Assembly (NCBI GenBank): GCA_019454045.1
Contig: SKCR01029092.1
Span: 62,001-126,000 of the forward strand
Length of the DNA stretch: 64,000 nt
From: Zanthoxylum bungeanum
Lineage: Eukaryota; Streptophyta; Magnoliopsida; Sapindales; Rutaceae
Reading direction: 5' to 3'
In this document: in pieces, positions 47,251 through 59,414 of the stretch
How the letters are laid out: every line of letters starts with the position of its first letter
Position numbering within the stretch: the stretch's first letter is position 1
Made by a program: the position numbers and the translations under genes
Notes under the pieces: generated by a model
Told to the model about the DNA's origin: nothing
Database searches by the model: none
The model's input: the letters and a program-made list of their open reading frames with translations, nothing else

Positions 47251-49092
47251 CACTACAAGAAAACTGTCAAATAGCGATGGAAAAATTCGTAGCTAATCCG
47301 TCGCTAACTGACCACTAGCGATGGAATAGCGACGAAAAAATTTCGTCTCTATTTTGTTCTTCGCAAAAAAATAGCGACGAAAATACTACATCCGTCGCTA
47401 AAATTACGAAATTTTATTCCGCCTCTATATAGCGACATAAATTCCGTCTCTAATTAGCAACGAAAATTATTTCATCGCTAAATAGTGATAGAAAATTCAG
47501 TCGCTAAATAGCGACGTAAATTCTGTTTCTATTTAGCAATGGAATAAATTCTATAGCTAAATAGAGACAGAATTTCTGTAGCTATTCCATAACTATATAA
47601 TTAAAAAAATTAAAATGAAAAATTTAAAATTTTAGAGAGGCGGGAAATTTAAAATTTTAAAGATGCATGAAACTTTTAAAATTTTAGAAAGGAAAAATTT
47701 TAATCTAAAATTTTAGAGAGGTGTGAAATTTTATAATTATATAGATGTGAGAAATTTATAAATTGTAGAGAGAGGAAATTTTTAAATTTTAGATAAGGGA
47801 AAATTTTAAAGAATTGACTTTTTTAATGTTATATATAAATTTTCAATTCCACAAGACATCGTAATGTCCACCGCAAACTTCGACACATCACCATCCATTT
47901 ACGCCATTAAACAAAAAATATATATTAGTGTTTGTTTCTTAGGAAATTTTAAAAGTGGAGATAAGAAAAATGAGAGATTGATAATGAGAGTTGAGGTATG
48001 AAAAAATTTGATGGTATATGGAATTGAGTAGGAAAATTTTGGATGATGTATTGGAGTTTAGAGTTAAAAAGATTGTGGTGTATATATAGAGGAAAAAATA
48101 AGAGAAGCGGGACGATTTGTAAATTTTGTACACATTTGAAATTTTCGTAAGGCGGGAAATTTTTGAAAATATTGGAAGGGTTAAAAAATTTTAAAAATTA
48201 GGGACGGAATAGAGATTCCGTTTCTATTTAGCGACGGAATAGAGATTCAATTTCTAATTAGCGCCGAAAGGATTAAATTTTTGGGGGGATTGAAAATTTT
48301 AAAATTAGCTATGAAATTTTAATTCCGTTTCTAATTAGCGATGGAAAAAATCTATTTCTAATTACCAATAGTTTTAGAAATTAGAAATTAAATAAAAATA
48401 AAAGTAAAAATAAAAAATTTAAAAATAGCGACGGAATAAAAATTTCGTTTCTATTTAGTGACATAATTTTCATTTCGTCTCTAATTAGCGACGAAAAAAT
48501 TCCGTTTCTAATTACCAATAGTTTTGGAAATTAGAAATAAAAATAAAAATAAAAATAAAAATTTAAAATTATCGACGAAATAAATATTCCATTTTTATTT
48601 AGCGACGGAATATTAATTCCGTTTCTAATTAGCAACAGATTAGCGATGGAAAAATTCCATTTCTAAATGAAATTAGCGATGAAATAATAATTCGTTTCTA
48701 ATTAGCGACGAAAAAATTCCGTTTCTAATTACCAATAATTTTGGAAATTAGAAATTAAAATGAAAATGAAAATAAATTTTTAAAATTAACGACGGAATAA
48801 AGATTTTGTTTCTATTTAGCAACATAATATTTATTCCGTTTCTAATTAGAGACGGATTAGCGATGGATAAAATCCGTTTCTAGATGAAATTAACGACGAA
48901 ATAATAATATGTTTCTAATTAGCGACATAATTTTATTTCCGTCTCTAATTTAGAGATGAATTTTTTTTTGTCATTAAATTATGTCCCTAATTTCATTATC
49001 CGTTTCAATTTCGTCTCTATTATGTCGTTAAATTCTGAAACGGAATATTATGTCGCTAAATTCCGTCGCTAAAACTGTAATTTCTTGTAGTG
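47251..49092. mobile_element. Non-autonomous CACTA transposon
   Basis: Perfect 12-bp terminal inverted repeats CACTACAAGAAA/TTTCTTGTAGTG and the 3-bp target-site duplication GAA (47248-47250 and 49093-49095) define a 1842-bp CACTA element. Nearly the whole length is filled with short subterminal-type repeats around tagcgacggaa and ttccgtttctaattagcg, in both orientations. No transposase frame remains. Confidence 0.95.
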
Positions 49093-49188
49093 GAAACTTG
49101 AAATACGTGACTTGAACATGCATATAAGAAACATAAACATAAACTTGGAAAAACGCAACATGAACTTACACATAGAAATTGTAACATG

Positions 49189-51113
49189 TGTTGGACAATT
49201 ATGACCCATAACGTCACTATTTGTAAAAGACATTGTGGTTTTTGTACAAATTAACTATGTGACAAAGGAAATTGCTATTTTATCATTTTGTGATTAGATT
49301 ACTTGAATATACAAATGATAAAAGTCCTTATGATTAGTTCCCGATTAATAAGATATGAGACAATATCAATCCATGAAAGGTTTAATCATTAAAAATCCTC
49401 AGTCGTAGTATTATCGAGACTGGACATCGATAATGCAGAATAGACTAGTATTGCAATTGTGCGCGTTATGGAAGCTTAACGACATAGTTCTAATATATTT
49501 AAGTATTTGATACTTATGCAAGTGTGATAAGAGGTTGTGTTTGCCGATGGTACGGAAACAGCTTCGCTTTGGATAGATCACTCAGAATCCCATTGGTAGT
49601 ATGACTATGTGTCTATGGAAATCCGAATCAGGGTATATGTATTTGGTTTTAACCTGAGACTTGCATCGCTAATGCTTGCGACAATCAATACGCTTTGGTT
49701 TTGGTCGTCCGGGGCTTTAACAGGTTCTGTGTACCCCTTTTCTGGGTTTATTGAGAATCGAAGTGTATTGAGTGTGATGTCAAGATGGAAGTATCACTTC
49801 AGTCATATGGAGATGATGATCACTCAGGGATACAGAACTGGTACTCTAATATGTTGCAACTATCGGGATAATATGACAAGGTCATGATTATCCGATTAAA
49901 GAGACTAGTTGCTAGTGATCCGATATATGCTTCGTACGGGGCAGACACAATTCCAGCCTTAGGCCTAGCATGTGACATCCGATACTGGATCGCAATACGC
50001 AATACGCAATACTTAGTATACTACGCCTGATATAGATTATGTATTCCTTAAAAGAATATGTCTGGATAATTGTGTAGGCACATTGCTTTGCTATAAGCCA
50101 ATCATGTCTTGTAAATCGGTAAGAACGTTGTACGAGGTACGCATGTATTCGGATAGTCCGACGACCGAATTTACTGTCAACGTATCCATGAATCTCATGG
50201 GTCGCTTCCCAAAGATTCACCGATGACGTTTGACTCGAACAGAATTAATCTAAGATTAATTATAAGAGAGAGAAAATTAATCTAGGATTAATTACGGTAA
50301 AAATTTATCTGGGATAAAATTCGATTAATAGAGAGAGAATGATTAATTTGGAATTAATCGATTAAAAAATATATTTTTTTTAATTAAAATTAGATTTCAA
50401 CGCGGAATTAAAATTGGATTTTAATTCGGGCAAGCGAATTAATTTAGAATTAATTCGTAAGCGACTTTAATAATAATTTTGCTAGGCATAATTATTTAAT
50501 TAAATTATATTTAATTATGTCACAACGAAAAATTTGTTAATTCAGAATTAAACGAACCCGAGCCCGAGTGAAGTTGCGCGTTGAGATTGTTCGACTTAAA
50601 TTTGAAATTTACAAGTGGTGGGACCCACTTGACTTACATCACTAATTTGACTAGTGATAGAAGTAGTTGATAATTGAGTGTAAATCTTGCATTGCTTGTT
50701 TTTCACTCAACAAAAACTCAACACACTTTGTAATATTTTATTCATTTTGGAATGATATATACCAAATTTGATTTGGTAAATTGTATTAGGTTTTTAGAAA
50801 ATCAAATACACAAAAATTGAAAAAAACTCTCTCTTCTCTTTAAGCAAAAGCCGTGAGCCTCCTCTCCCTCCATTGAAGTTTTGCTTCAAAATTTCTTCTT
50901 GCTAGCACATTCAAGAAGTCATTTAGGTGTTAGGGAAACTAATCCCTTGAGTTTGGAACACAATTTGGAAGCTTGGAGCTCAACATTCAAACAAAAGTTT
51001 TGAACTACATCCATCAAGTCAATCAATGTAAGTTTAATTCCGCATTCTTATTTTGATTATTCACACACCATTTCATATTAGAAGATCCTTGGCATGTTCT
51101 AGGAACATTAACA
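49189..51113. mobile_element. Solo LTR D
   Basis: A 1925-bp segment with TGTTGG...TTAACA ends and the 5-bp duplication ACATG on both sides (49184-49188 and 51114-51118). No internal sequence. It has no coding content. The family is not identified. Confidence 0.82.
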
Positions 51114-51934
51114 ACATGAACGTAAGCATGAAAACATAACATGAACGTAAACATGGAAAACATAGCATGAACATAATATGGAAATCATAACATAAACATG
51201 CGCATGAAATACGTAATGTGATCATGTATATAGAAAACTATGTGAACATGGACTTAATGACGTGTTATAACATGAATATGTAAATGTGACGTATTATGAA
51301 CATGTAGATGTAACTTGAATGTAAATATGAAAACATAACATAAATGTAACATAAAAAAAATATTTAAACATGAAACACTCAGCATAGGTGTAAACATGAA
51401 ATCATAACATGACAAAAACATAAAAACATAATAAACTTGGAAAACATAAAAAGTAGTATTCACTCTAAGAACCGACGTCCAAATATTTATGTGATCATGG
51501 GACCGAAGAGACTCTCTTGCGTGGAATCTATCATGTGTTCAAATGCGATTACTGTATTTAAATATACGATCCTAAACATGCTCGTGAATGATGAAATGTG
51601 TGTAACCATGAAACCCAAGAGATTACATAGATGTCAATCATGCTTACTTAATTAATGTACTACCATCACAACCATAACTTAAATATCATCTAATCATGCT
51701 AATCCAATCTAAATTTAACACCAATTCAACATTCCATGCAACATGAATTTAAACCCAAATTATAAATTTCATGTCATGTTATCTCAATACTCTCAAATCC
51801 TAGGGTTTACACAACCCAACTACATAATACCTAAAATTTAACTTTACAAACTACCATAACAACATGAATTGGCTTATTACAAGCCTCCAAGATGAAAATC
51901 AACTTCAAAATTCTCAAATCCATGGCATGACACC

Positions 51935-53664
51935 TGACCGGTGCGTAATCACACGCGTATAACGCAAGCGCACGTATCGTTGAAGTAGTATAAAAAGTAT
52001 CGATCCCACGAGTACTTAAAACCTTTGCTATTAATTTTTTATGGGGTCAAATGTTTACAAGTATCTAATAGATTGATTGTTTGATTGGGTGGGACTTTAA
52101 AACTTAAAACAAGTAAATAAAATTTCTTGAAAGTAGATTGAAGAAAATTCAAATTTATAAAACTATCCAGGGTTGTGAATCCTTCCAATATCTATTAAAT
52201 ATGAAGTGGTTATCTTACAGTTGGGTAATATATTAATTTATTAACCTGGAACTAAATTATGTAAAAGCCTCTTCCGATGGTCAGACACAAATACCCAGTT
52301 TAACCCAATTGAACCATATGTCTATGTCAACCAAATTATCTGAATTCATTAAGTTTAAGTTCCAATTATGGCTACCCCCGCCCGACATGTATATGTCTAT
52401 CCTGTCAGGAACTATTAAAGAGTTATCTATCCTCAAGGAAGATCGTGGACTATTGAGTCTAAGGTCTTAAACTTAAAATCCATATGTCTAGTTCATTTTA
52501 AGTTTCTCAGTTCAATTTTATTAATGGCCAGTTAATGAAAAATCATTAAGATTAAGACTCAATAAATAAATCTTTATATTACCCAAGCTATAATCTAACC
52601 CCTTATAAATCGGTGATATTGGATTTCATCACAACCCCGGATAACTGGCTTAGTTACGACACATATTTACGGGTAGTAAAAATTTAAATAAAATAAAAGA
52701 CATAAAGTAAAATACTGAAAATTAAATTGCTGAAAAGTAAATGACGGAAAGTAAATGCTGAAAGTAAATTACTTAAAAGTAAATTGCTGAAAAGTAAATT
52801 GCTGAAAAGTAAATTGCTGAAAAGTAAATTACTGAAAAGTAAAAACTGAAAATTAAAGAAAGAAAAGTACTGTGCGTAAAAGTAAATTGCGGAAAGTAAA
52901 AACTGAAAAGTAAAGAAAAGAAAGTGCGAAAGCGGAAATTAATTACTGAAAGCTATAAATAAACAAACAAGATACAATCTTCTTAGTATTCTTAAGGAAT
53001 CCTTAGAAGAAAGTATGAATTTTACAAATGAAATGACTTGGTATTTATAGGTAAAATTTTGCCTCCATCAAATCATCCACCAAATCAATTATTAATTGCT
53101 CCACTAATTGCTCCACCAAATCCATTATTAATTGCTCCACTAATCTCTTATCATGTTTGGTGATGATTTGATAATTTTTATTATTTATTTAATAATTTAT
53201 TTTTTTGCTTTGAAAATGATTGAAAGTGACTTTAATAATTACACACAACACACTTCTGGATGGTTCATCAATTTCGGGCATGAAATCCTCAGAATTAGAA
53301 ATTATTTTGTCTTTCAAAGTTGTAGATATTTGAGTCTTATTTAAACTGGAACTTGAATCAACTCAATCCGATATCGGAGTAAAAAGTTATGCCCAAAATA
53401 CGACAGATGCGCAAAACTGGAATTTCCAAAACTGCACTTCGTCAAAAACGCCCTTTCAAGTTTCTAATCTCCAAAATTAAAATATCAAGTCCAATAATTG
53501 CCCTTATTTGACCCATATTTCGTCCTAAATGATTTCATTGAGATCCGATATTATTTTATCTGCAAAATAAACTAAAACACATCAAAACGTTCATCAAACC
53601 CGAGAAACTAAACAAAATATTAAGTTAAAGAGGCGGTAAATATTGATATATTTTCCGCTCATCA
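51935..53664 (-). repeat. 3' LTR of element F
   Basis: A 1730-bp LTR, inverse of TGATGAGCGG...CCGGTCA. It includes a run of gctgaaaagtaaatt-type repeats (52720-52930). The U3 lacks the CACGTG array of the B/C subfamily. Confidence 0.92.
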
Positions 53665-54214
53665 CACTCTCAAACCTAACATTTTGCTAGTCCTCGAGCA
53701 AAAAAATAAAATAAAATACAAGAAACAATTAAAATTAAACTAAGCCACTTTCGTAGGGATCACGGTTGCATTTAGCATATGCAACAAGCCTTTAAACCCC
53801 TAGATGTCCCTAGTGGACGAGTTATAGTCTCGTGAGGGCTTACAGCAACGATACCCACAAACATTTTACAAAAGTAAAAAGGTAGTGAAACTAATGCACA
53901 CAAAACCAAAAAGACAAGCGAAAAAAGAATAAAGATGTTAGTGACTAATCAGGTGAAACTTCTACTCAAAGTTACTAGTTGTTTTGTTTCATTCTAAATT
54001 ACCGAATAAGTAAATTCTCCGATTATTCATATACACAGCCAACAAAATATTTAACAAGTCATTTTTGCCCACAACAGTCATAAGTGCAGTTGATAAGAGA
54101 GTAATATTTTTGTTCTAAAGTTCTATCAGATTTCACACCTTTTTTGCAGCAATGAAATAATTTTTCTGATTTTTCTGATTTTTTCTTTGATTCTTCTCTA
54201 TTTTTTATTTATAT

Positions 54215-54455
54215 ACAATATCTTCCATCTATGTAACGAATGTTAGGTCGGTGGCTCCCAAACCAGTTGGCTTTAGGGCACCAGGTGTTAAGACACCCCT
54301 ACAGACTTAATTACTCAGACTTCAGAGATATATATATATATTTTTGCAGCATCTTTGATCCATGTAGCGAGCTTTGGGCCAGTGACTCCCAAACCAGTTG
54401 GTTTTAGGGCACTAGGTGTTAAAACACCCTTACAGACTTAATAACTCGGATCTGA
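54215..54455 (-). other. Conserved hairpin repeat block of element F
   Basis: Counterpart of 20550-20790 in B. It has two units with ggtgttttaacacc (or ggtgtcttaacacc) and aaaccaactggttt, each self-complementary. It is almost unchanged from B, although the LTRs of the two subfamilies have diverged widely. Confidence 0.75.
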
Positions 54456-54980
54456 GAATTTTTTTTTTACTCCATTGCTTTTTGAGATGCTTCCTCCAAT
54501 TTAACTAGAGAACTGAATATTACAAACTTTTCAATTACAGTTCATGTCCGTATGTTTCTATGTATGTTGATAATATCTGCTAACTGAACATATGAAGATC
54601 CATTTTAGTATGTTTTATGGAGAATTTACAAATTAAATAATTTAAAAGGAAATAAACAAAAATTAACTGATTTCGAAAATAGGCTTGAGATACGTCTCAG
54701 GAGTGGAAACTCCTTACTCAGCCATCTCTTACCAATTTCACCATTTTAGTCAAAATAAAAAGACAAAAACACAAAAATATTTTTGTAATTTTTGTAAATT
54801 TTTCAATTTTTTTGTATTTTTCGAAAAATTTTGGACTAAAAACAACACACAAACTAAAAAAGAGGTACTGATCAACTAATTCCCTCCCCCAAACCTAAAT
54901 GAGACATTATCCCCAATGTCTTAAACAATAGAAAAATAGTTTAGAAGATAATACCTGGTTAGCTGAAATTCTACAAGAAA

Positions 54981-55634
54981 TTAAAGGTTAATATCCAGAT
55001 TAATCCTACGCCTCTTACCACGATCGTCCTCGGACCAATTTATCTTTGAAATGATATGGTCAACTCGTGGTTCATAGGCTATGAGTTGGTCTATTAGATC
55101 CGGAGCAGTTCTGGCAGTAAAGAGGAGTTCTTTCAAAGGTTTCGACACAAACCCATTTCTCCGAGCATCATCAAGAAACACACAAAGAAAATCATAAAAT
55201 CCATCAACGTTGAGCAGTCCAATTGGTTTCTGGTGTATGTTCAGGTTCGCCCAAGATAGAACTATAAAAATTTCCTCCAATGTACCCAAGCCACCTGGCA
55301 AAGCGATAAAAGCATCAGCACAGTTAATCATTTCTACCAGTCGTTCAGACATACCTGGCACGATCAGTTCCTCTCCGTTTGATGATCCAATAAGATTTGC
55401 CTCTGCCATGGGTTTTGGAATGATTCCCAAAACGTGACTGCCTCATTTCTGTACGGCCTTTGAAACGATCCCCATTAGTCCAAGATTTCCTCCGCCATAT
55501 ATTAAGTGCATATTCCTTGCAGCTAAGACTCGACCCAATTCATGTGCTGCTTCTACGTATTGTGGTTTAGTACCAACACTACTACCGCAAAACACACAAA
55601 TGTTCTCAATTCGTCTTCTTGAAGTGGCTTCCAT
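54981..55634 (-). pseudogene. LOG-like: LOG-like cytokinin-activating enzyme carried by element F
   Basis: Intronless LOG homologue of 217 residues, in one frame from ATG 55634 to the stop at 54981. The only break is an in-frame TGA at codon 64 (55445-55443). ICVFCGS lies at residues 12-18 and [10 protein letters not shown] at 46-55. An Arg sits at residue 98, and the signature PGGLGTLEE (55298-55272) puts Glu at 120-121; these are where LOG catalytic residues are expected. The C-terminus is basic (GKRRRIN). It lies about 260 bp after the viral-like ORF and before the hairpin block and 3' LTR, as in element B. Host LOG genes have introns, so capture from an mRNA, or from an intronless paralogue, is inferred. 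A downstream ATG after the stop could still start a shorter product containing the signature. Confidence 0.92.
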
Positions 55635-55894
55635 TTTTTTTATGTATTTCTTTCTCAACTCTAGATGCCTTCAAAAGTGCAATGACGGGCTGAATTTATA
55701 GTACCTGAAAAGGGTGAGTAAAAATAACACAAGTATATTCCAGAGGACGATTAGTAGCGAAATAATATCGTGATAGTCAAAAAGGTCTGGATCCTGTCGG
55801 AGAAAATAAAAGAAAACAACAAAACAAATTACAATTATTAGGAAAAGACAAAGAGATATAATATTCACAAGAAAAGTAACAGCTTGATTGACGT
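55635..55894 (-). promoter_or_regulatory. Intron-like leader with conserved splice acceptors before LOG
   Basis: On the minus strand a T-rich tract ends in ctccgacag before gatccagac, and a second tract ends cccttttcag before gtactataaattc. Both AG sites and their following bases are conserved in B (near 19170 and 19270). They could serve as 3' splice sites making a subgenomic mRNA for the LOG-like ORF. The hydrophobic 90-residue frame across this stretch is a translation of the T-rich tract and I do not treat it as a gene. Confidence 0.4.
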
Positions 55895-56443
55895 CTATGC
55901 GTCGGGGACAAGCTTCCCATCCAATTTTCTTATAAATTGGCAAATAAGGTCTTTTTGAGTCAGATTCCCGAGACTTAACAGTTGTCTTTCTTTTTGAAAT
56001 TGTGTATATAATTTGCGAAAGGCTATGTGAACATATCCACTGGGATACGTCTCAAGAGTCGAAGATATATCATCTAAAGACTCCTTACTCAAGCCATCCC
56101 CAATGAATTTAATTTTGTCTTCGCGATTATCAGACACTATTCCTAAAGAAAGACAACGAGTATTGCAATTCTAGCGTGCACATTTATAACAAACACCCAT
56201 TTGCTTAGCTCTACATTTCTTTGCATAGGTGCTTCTTCCAAAACCAGGCAGATGTGAAATAAAAGAGTCAGAAGACTCACATGCCAATCGGACCCGTGCT
56301 TCAATAATCCAACGAATGTCAGTAGGAATACCTTTGATCATCAATAATCTCATTCGTTCCAAGCGAGCTTTGTATACTTTAATCAGAGATTTTTGAGGGA
56401 GAGAAGGAAATTGCTTGCGAAGATTTGCGAGAGCTTCTTCCAT
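55895..56443 (-). pseudogene. Carlavirus NABP-like cysteine-rich ORF in element F
   Basis: A frame of 183 codons from ATG 56443 to the stop at 55895, with one in-frame TAG at 56171-56173. The middle resembles the cysteine-rich nucleic-acid-binding protein of carlaviruses (Pfam Carla_C4). It has a short helical segment with IPTDIRWII, then GRSTYAKK and a basic patch, then VCYKC followed by further Cys residues after the TAG, and an IKFIGDG segment. In carlaviruses this protein binds nucleic acid through such a zinc-finger-like cluster and can affect RNA silencing. The ORF follows a pyrimidine tract ending tttttgtag just upstream of the ATG, so it may be expressed by splicing. The last 60 residues are unfamiliar. 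The match is by eye only; an unrelated zinc-binding protein is possible. Confidence 0.55.
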
Positions 56444-56635
56444 ATTGAAATGACTAAACCTACAAAAATTAAACACACAAAAATAAAACACACCAAATCA
56501 CAATATATACACAAATTGCATGGGTTGCCTCCTTGCGAGCGTTAAGTTTAAAGTCGTCAGCCAGACTTGACTTCTCGAACGTTAAGCTGGATCTGAAAGT
56601 GTAACACTTTCTTTTTGTCGCTCAAATGATTCTCC

Positions 56636-56938
56636 CTAGTAGTGATTGACACGCTTGTTTTTAACCTTGAAAGTTTTGTTGGAGTCAGGATCATGTATCT
56701 CAACGGCTCTATCTGGTAAAACTTTGGTGATCACAAATGGACCTGACCACCGTGATTTTGGCTTCCATGGGAAGAATTTCACCCTTGATTTGTTTAACAC
56801 TACCTTCTGCCCTGGTTCCAGTTGTATGCGCACTAACTTTTCATCATGTCTTTTCTTGCCATTTTTTTGTACAATTTGGCATCCTCAAAAGGCTGATTGT
56901 GAAATTCCTCCAATTCGTTGAGCTGGTGGAAATTTTTC
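56636..56938 (-). pseudogene. Integrase C-terminal fragment of element F
   Basis: HQLNELEEFHNQPFEDAKLY, then (after a stop and a frameshift near 56836) EPGQKVVLNKSRVKFFPW and KSRWSGPFVITKV. This is the C-terminal DNA-binding part of Athila-type integrases. It directly follows the protease-region frame, so most of pol has been deleted. The stop at 56636 is the expected end of pol. Confidence 0.8.
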
Positions 56939-56940
56939 TC

Positions 56941-59283
56941 TTATGTTGCTTGTAGAGCAAGAATTGGCTCTTTCAGTGTAAAAGATGTTTTATCTTTAGG
57001 CTCCACAGACAATTGACATGTTTTAAGTTTATCAGTAGAACTTTGCATTGCATTGGAGTTCTGAATGTTACTGTGTATCACATCAAGTTTGAAACATTCC
57101 TCATTCTTTTCATCATCTGGGAAATTCATTTCCTTGAAAACATTGAATGTTACTTCTTGGTCCTGTACCCTCATGGTTAATTCTCCTTTTTGTACATCAA
57201 TAATGGTTCGACAAGTAGCCAAGAATGGTCTCCCGAGTATGATTGACACGTCTGCGTCTTCCTCCATATCAAGGATAATAAAATATGCTGGGAAAATGAA
57301 TTTGTCAACCTTGACCAGCACATCTTCAACTACACCTCTCGGAAATACGAGCGTTCTATCAGCAAGTTGTAGTGAGACTGAAGTTGGCATTGTTTCTCCA
57401 ATCTGTAATTTCCTGAAAATAGAAAAAGGCATCAAGTTAACACTAGCACCTAAATCACACAGATCCTTACCGAAGTCATATTCTCCTATGGTGCAAGGAA
57501 CAGTGAAACTGCCAGGATATTTCAACTTTGGGGGAAGTTTCCTCTGAATGATAGCGCTGTATTCTTCTGATAATGCTACTGTCTCGTAATCTCCCAATCT
57601 CCGCTTTCGTGAAAGAATGTATTTCATAAATTTGGCATAGCTGGGCATTTTTTCCAACACTTCTGCAAATGAAATGTTGATATGCAGCTTTTTAAAGATC
57701 TCCAGGAACCGAGAAAACTGCTTGTCCATTTTGTTCTTCTGAAGACGTTGAGGAAAAGGTGGAGGTGGAATGATTTGTTCTTTTTCCTTTGCTTATTTTT
57801 CCTCCATCTGTTGCTTTGTTTCTTTTGGAACTTCCTCAGCAGCTGTTTTGGCTCCAACATCTTTGTTGATTTCAGTACCGCTTTTTAACATAATGGCATG
57901 ACATTGTTCCTTCCCCATATTTCTTGGATTTGGCTCTGTGTTGCTAGGAAAGGTACCTGGCGGTCTGTAACTTCGAGCATTTTCCAGTTGTCTAATTTGA
58001 TTCTCCAGTGCTTTAATAGAAGCAGATTGACCTTGAATTAATGCTGTTTGGGATTGAAACATAGCATCATATCTTGCTGCTTGAGATTGAAACATAGTAT
58101 CATATCTTGCTGCTTGAGAGTCGTGTTTTGATTCTATCTTTTTCAAAGGAGTCAACACTTCTGTTATTCCTGGTTCATTTGCCTGCTCCTGGCTTTTGTT
58201 CTGTTGTTGGAATCCAGGTGGTGGATAGTTCTGCTGTTAGGCTGAATTGTTGCTCCATGATAAATTAGGATGATTCCTCCACTCTGGGTTGTAGGTGTTG
58301 GAATATGGATTATTCCCCTGTCTGTTGAAATTGTTGACAAAATTCACCGTTTCTTCAAGTTGGTTCGACTCTGGTGCTCCTCCATATGGTGAACTTGTGG
58401 ATCCAGTGGTAAGAGTCTCCATGAATTTGCATATCTGATCTAGCTTGGTGTTGACTGCTGTATTGGCTCCACTTTCATAAATTCCTGCAATTCTTTGGAT
58501 CATGCTCTTTTCTGTTGGCCACAAGGAATTGTTGTTGGCCATTTCTTCGATTAGGTCTCAGGCTTGATCTTCTCCTTTTGCCATCAAGGCTCCTCCAGCA
58601 GCAACATCAATTGTGGTTCTCATTATTCCAGAAAGTCCATTATAGAATGTTTGGACTTGAAGCCATTTTGGAATCTCACGGTGAGGACATTTCCGGAGCA
58701 AATCTTTATACCTTTCCCAAGATTCGCAAATGGATTCTGAATCTTGTTGTACAAATGATGTGATGTCATTCCTCAGTTTTCCAGTTCTGGCTGGTGGAAA
58801 GTATTTTGCAAGAAATTTGGTGGCTAAAGCGTTCCAAGTTGTGATGGAACCTGCTGGTAGTGAATGTAGCCAAGCTTTAGCTCTGTCCTTCAAGGAGTAT
58901 GGAAAAACACGCAGTCTCATTGCTTCTTCAGCTTCTCGGTTGTAATTGAAAGTGCCACAAACTTCCAGGAAGTTGCTGATGTGGGCATTAGGATCTTCAG
59001 TTGCATTCCCCCCAAACTGAACTGACTGCTGAATCATCTGAATGCATGTTTTGATGTCACCTGCATTTGCTGGTAAGGGAGGAAGTACAATGCAAGAAAT
59101 GAGTCTGTCAACCACCGGAATGGTTCTGTCTCGAATGGGAATTGGTGGTGCAACGTTCAAAGGTTCAGGTTCCATGTTGACTAAAGCTTCTTGGCCTTCT
59201 CGCCTTTCCCTTCTCAGCTGTCTAATGGTTCTTTCAATTTCTGGGTCAAGCGGTCGAAGTTCAAAGCTTCTGGTTCGTCTCAT
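56941..59283 (-). pseudogene. Gag-protease polyprotein of element F, with three nonsense codons
   Basis: One frame runs from MRRTRSFELRPLD (59283) to 56941 without frameshift, broken by stops at 58558-58560, 58237-58239 and 57793-57795. Residues ~90-230 are the retrotransposon gag domain (for example FLEVCGTFN, KAWLHSLPAGSITTW, FLAKYFP). A Gln/Asn-rich linker and a coiled coil come next. The retropepsin-like domain has the active-site motif DLGASVNLMP near 57440 and ILGRPFL near 57230. The upstream ATG at 59307 lies before a tttcag acceptor-like site, so I prefer 59283. Downstream reverse transcriptase is missing. Confidence 0.85.
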
Positions 59284-59390
59284 GTAGTTTCTGAGAACCT
59301 GAAACACAAGAAAATAAAAACAATAAGTAAAAAGAAATTAGATACAAGTAACATATCTAACCCCAAAACTAATAGTGAAAGATAAATAAG

Positions 59391-59407
59391 TCCCCGGCAA
59401 CGGCGCT
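59391..59407 (-). other. Primer binding site of element F
   Basis: Inverse of tccccggcaacggcgct, matching the 3' end of plant tRNA-Asp except for the last bases. It lies seven bases inside the 5' LTR (59415). Confidence 0.85.
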
Positions 59408-59414
59408 AAAAACT

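Noticed and set aside
49609..49887. 92-codon ORF in solo LTR D
   Set aside because: No domain, no splice context, and entirely inside an LTR with a clean target-site duplication.
55671..55943. 90-codon hydrophobic ORF that might be a membrane protein
   Set aside because: It translates an intron-like T-rich tract, and the B counterpart does not preserve the frame.
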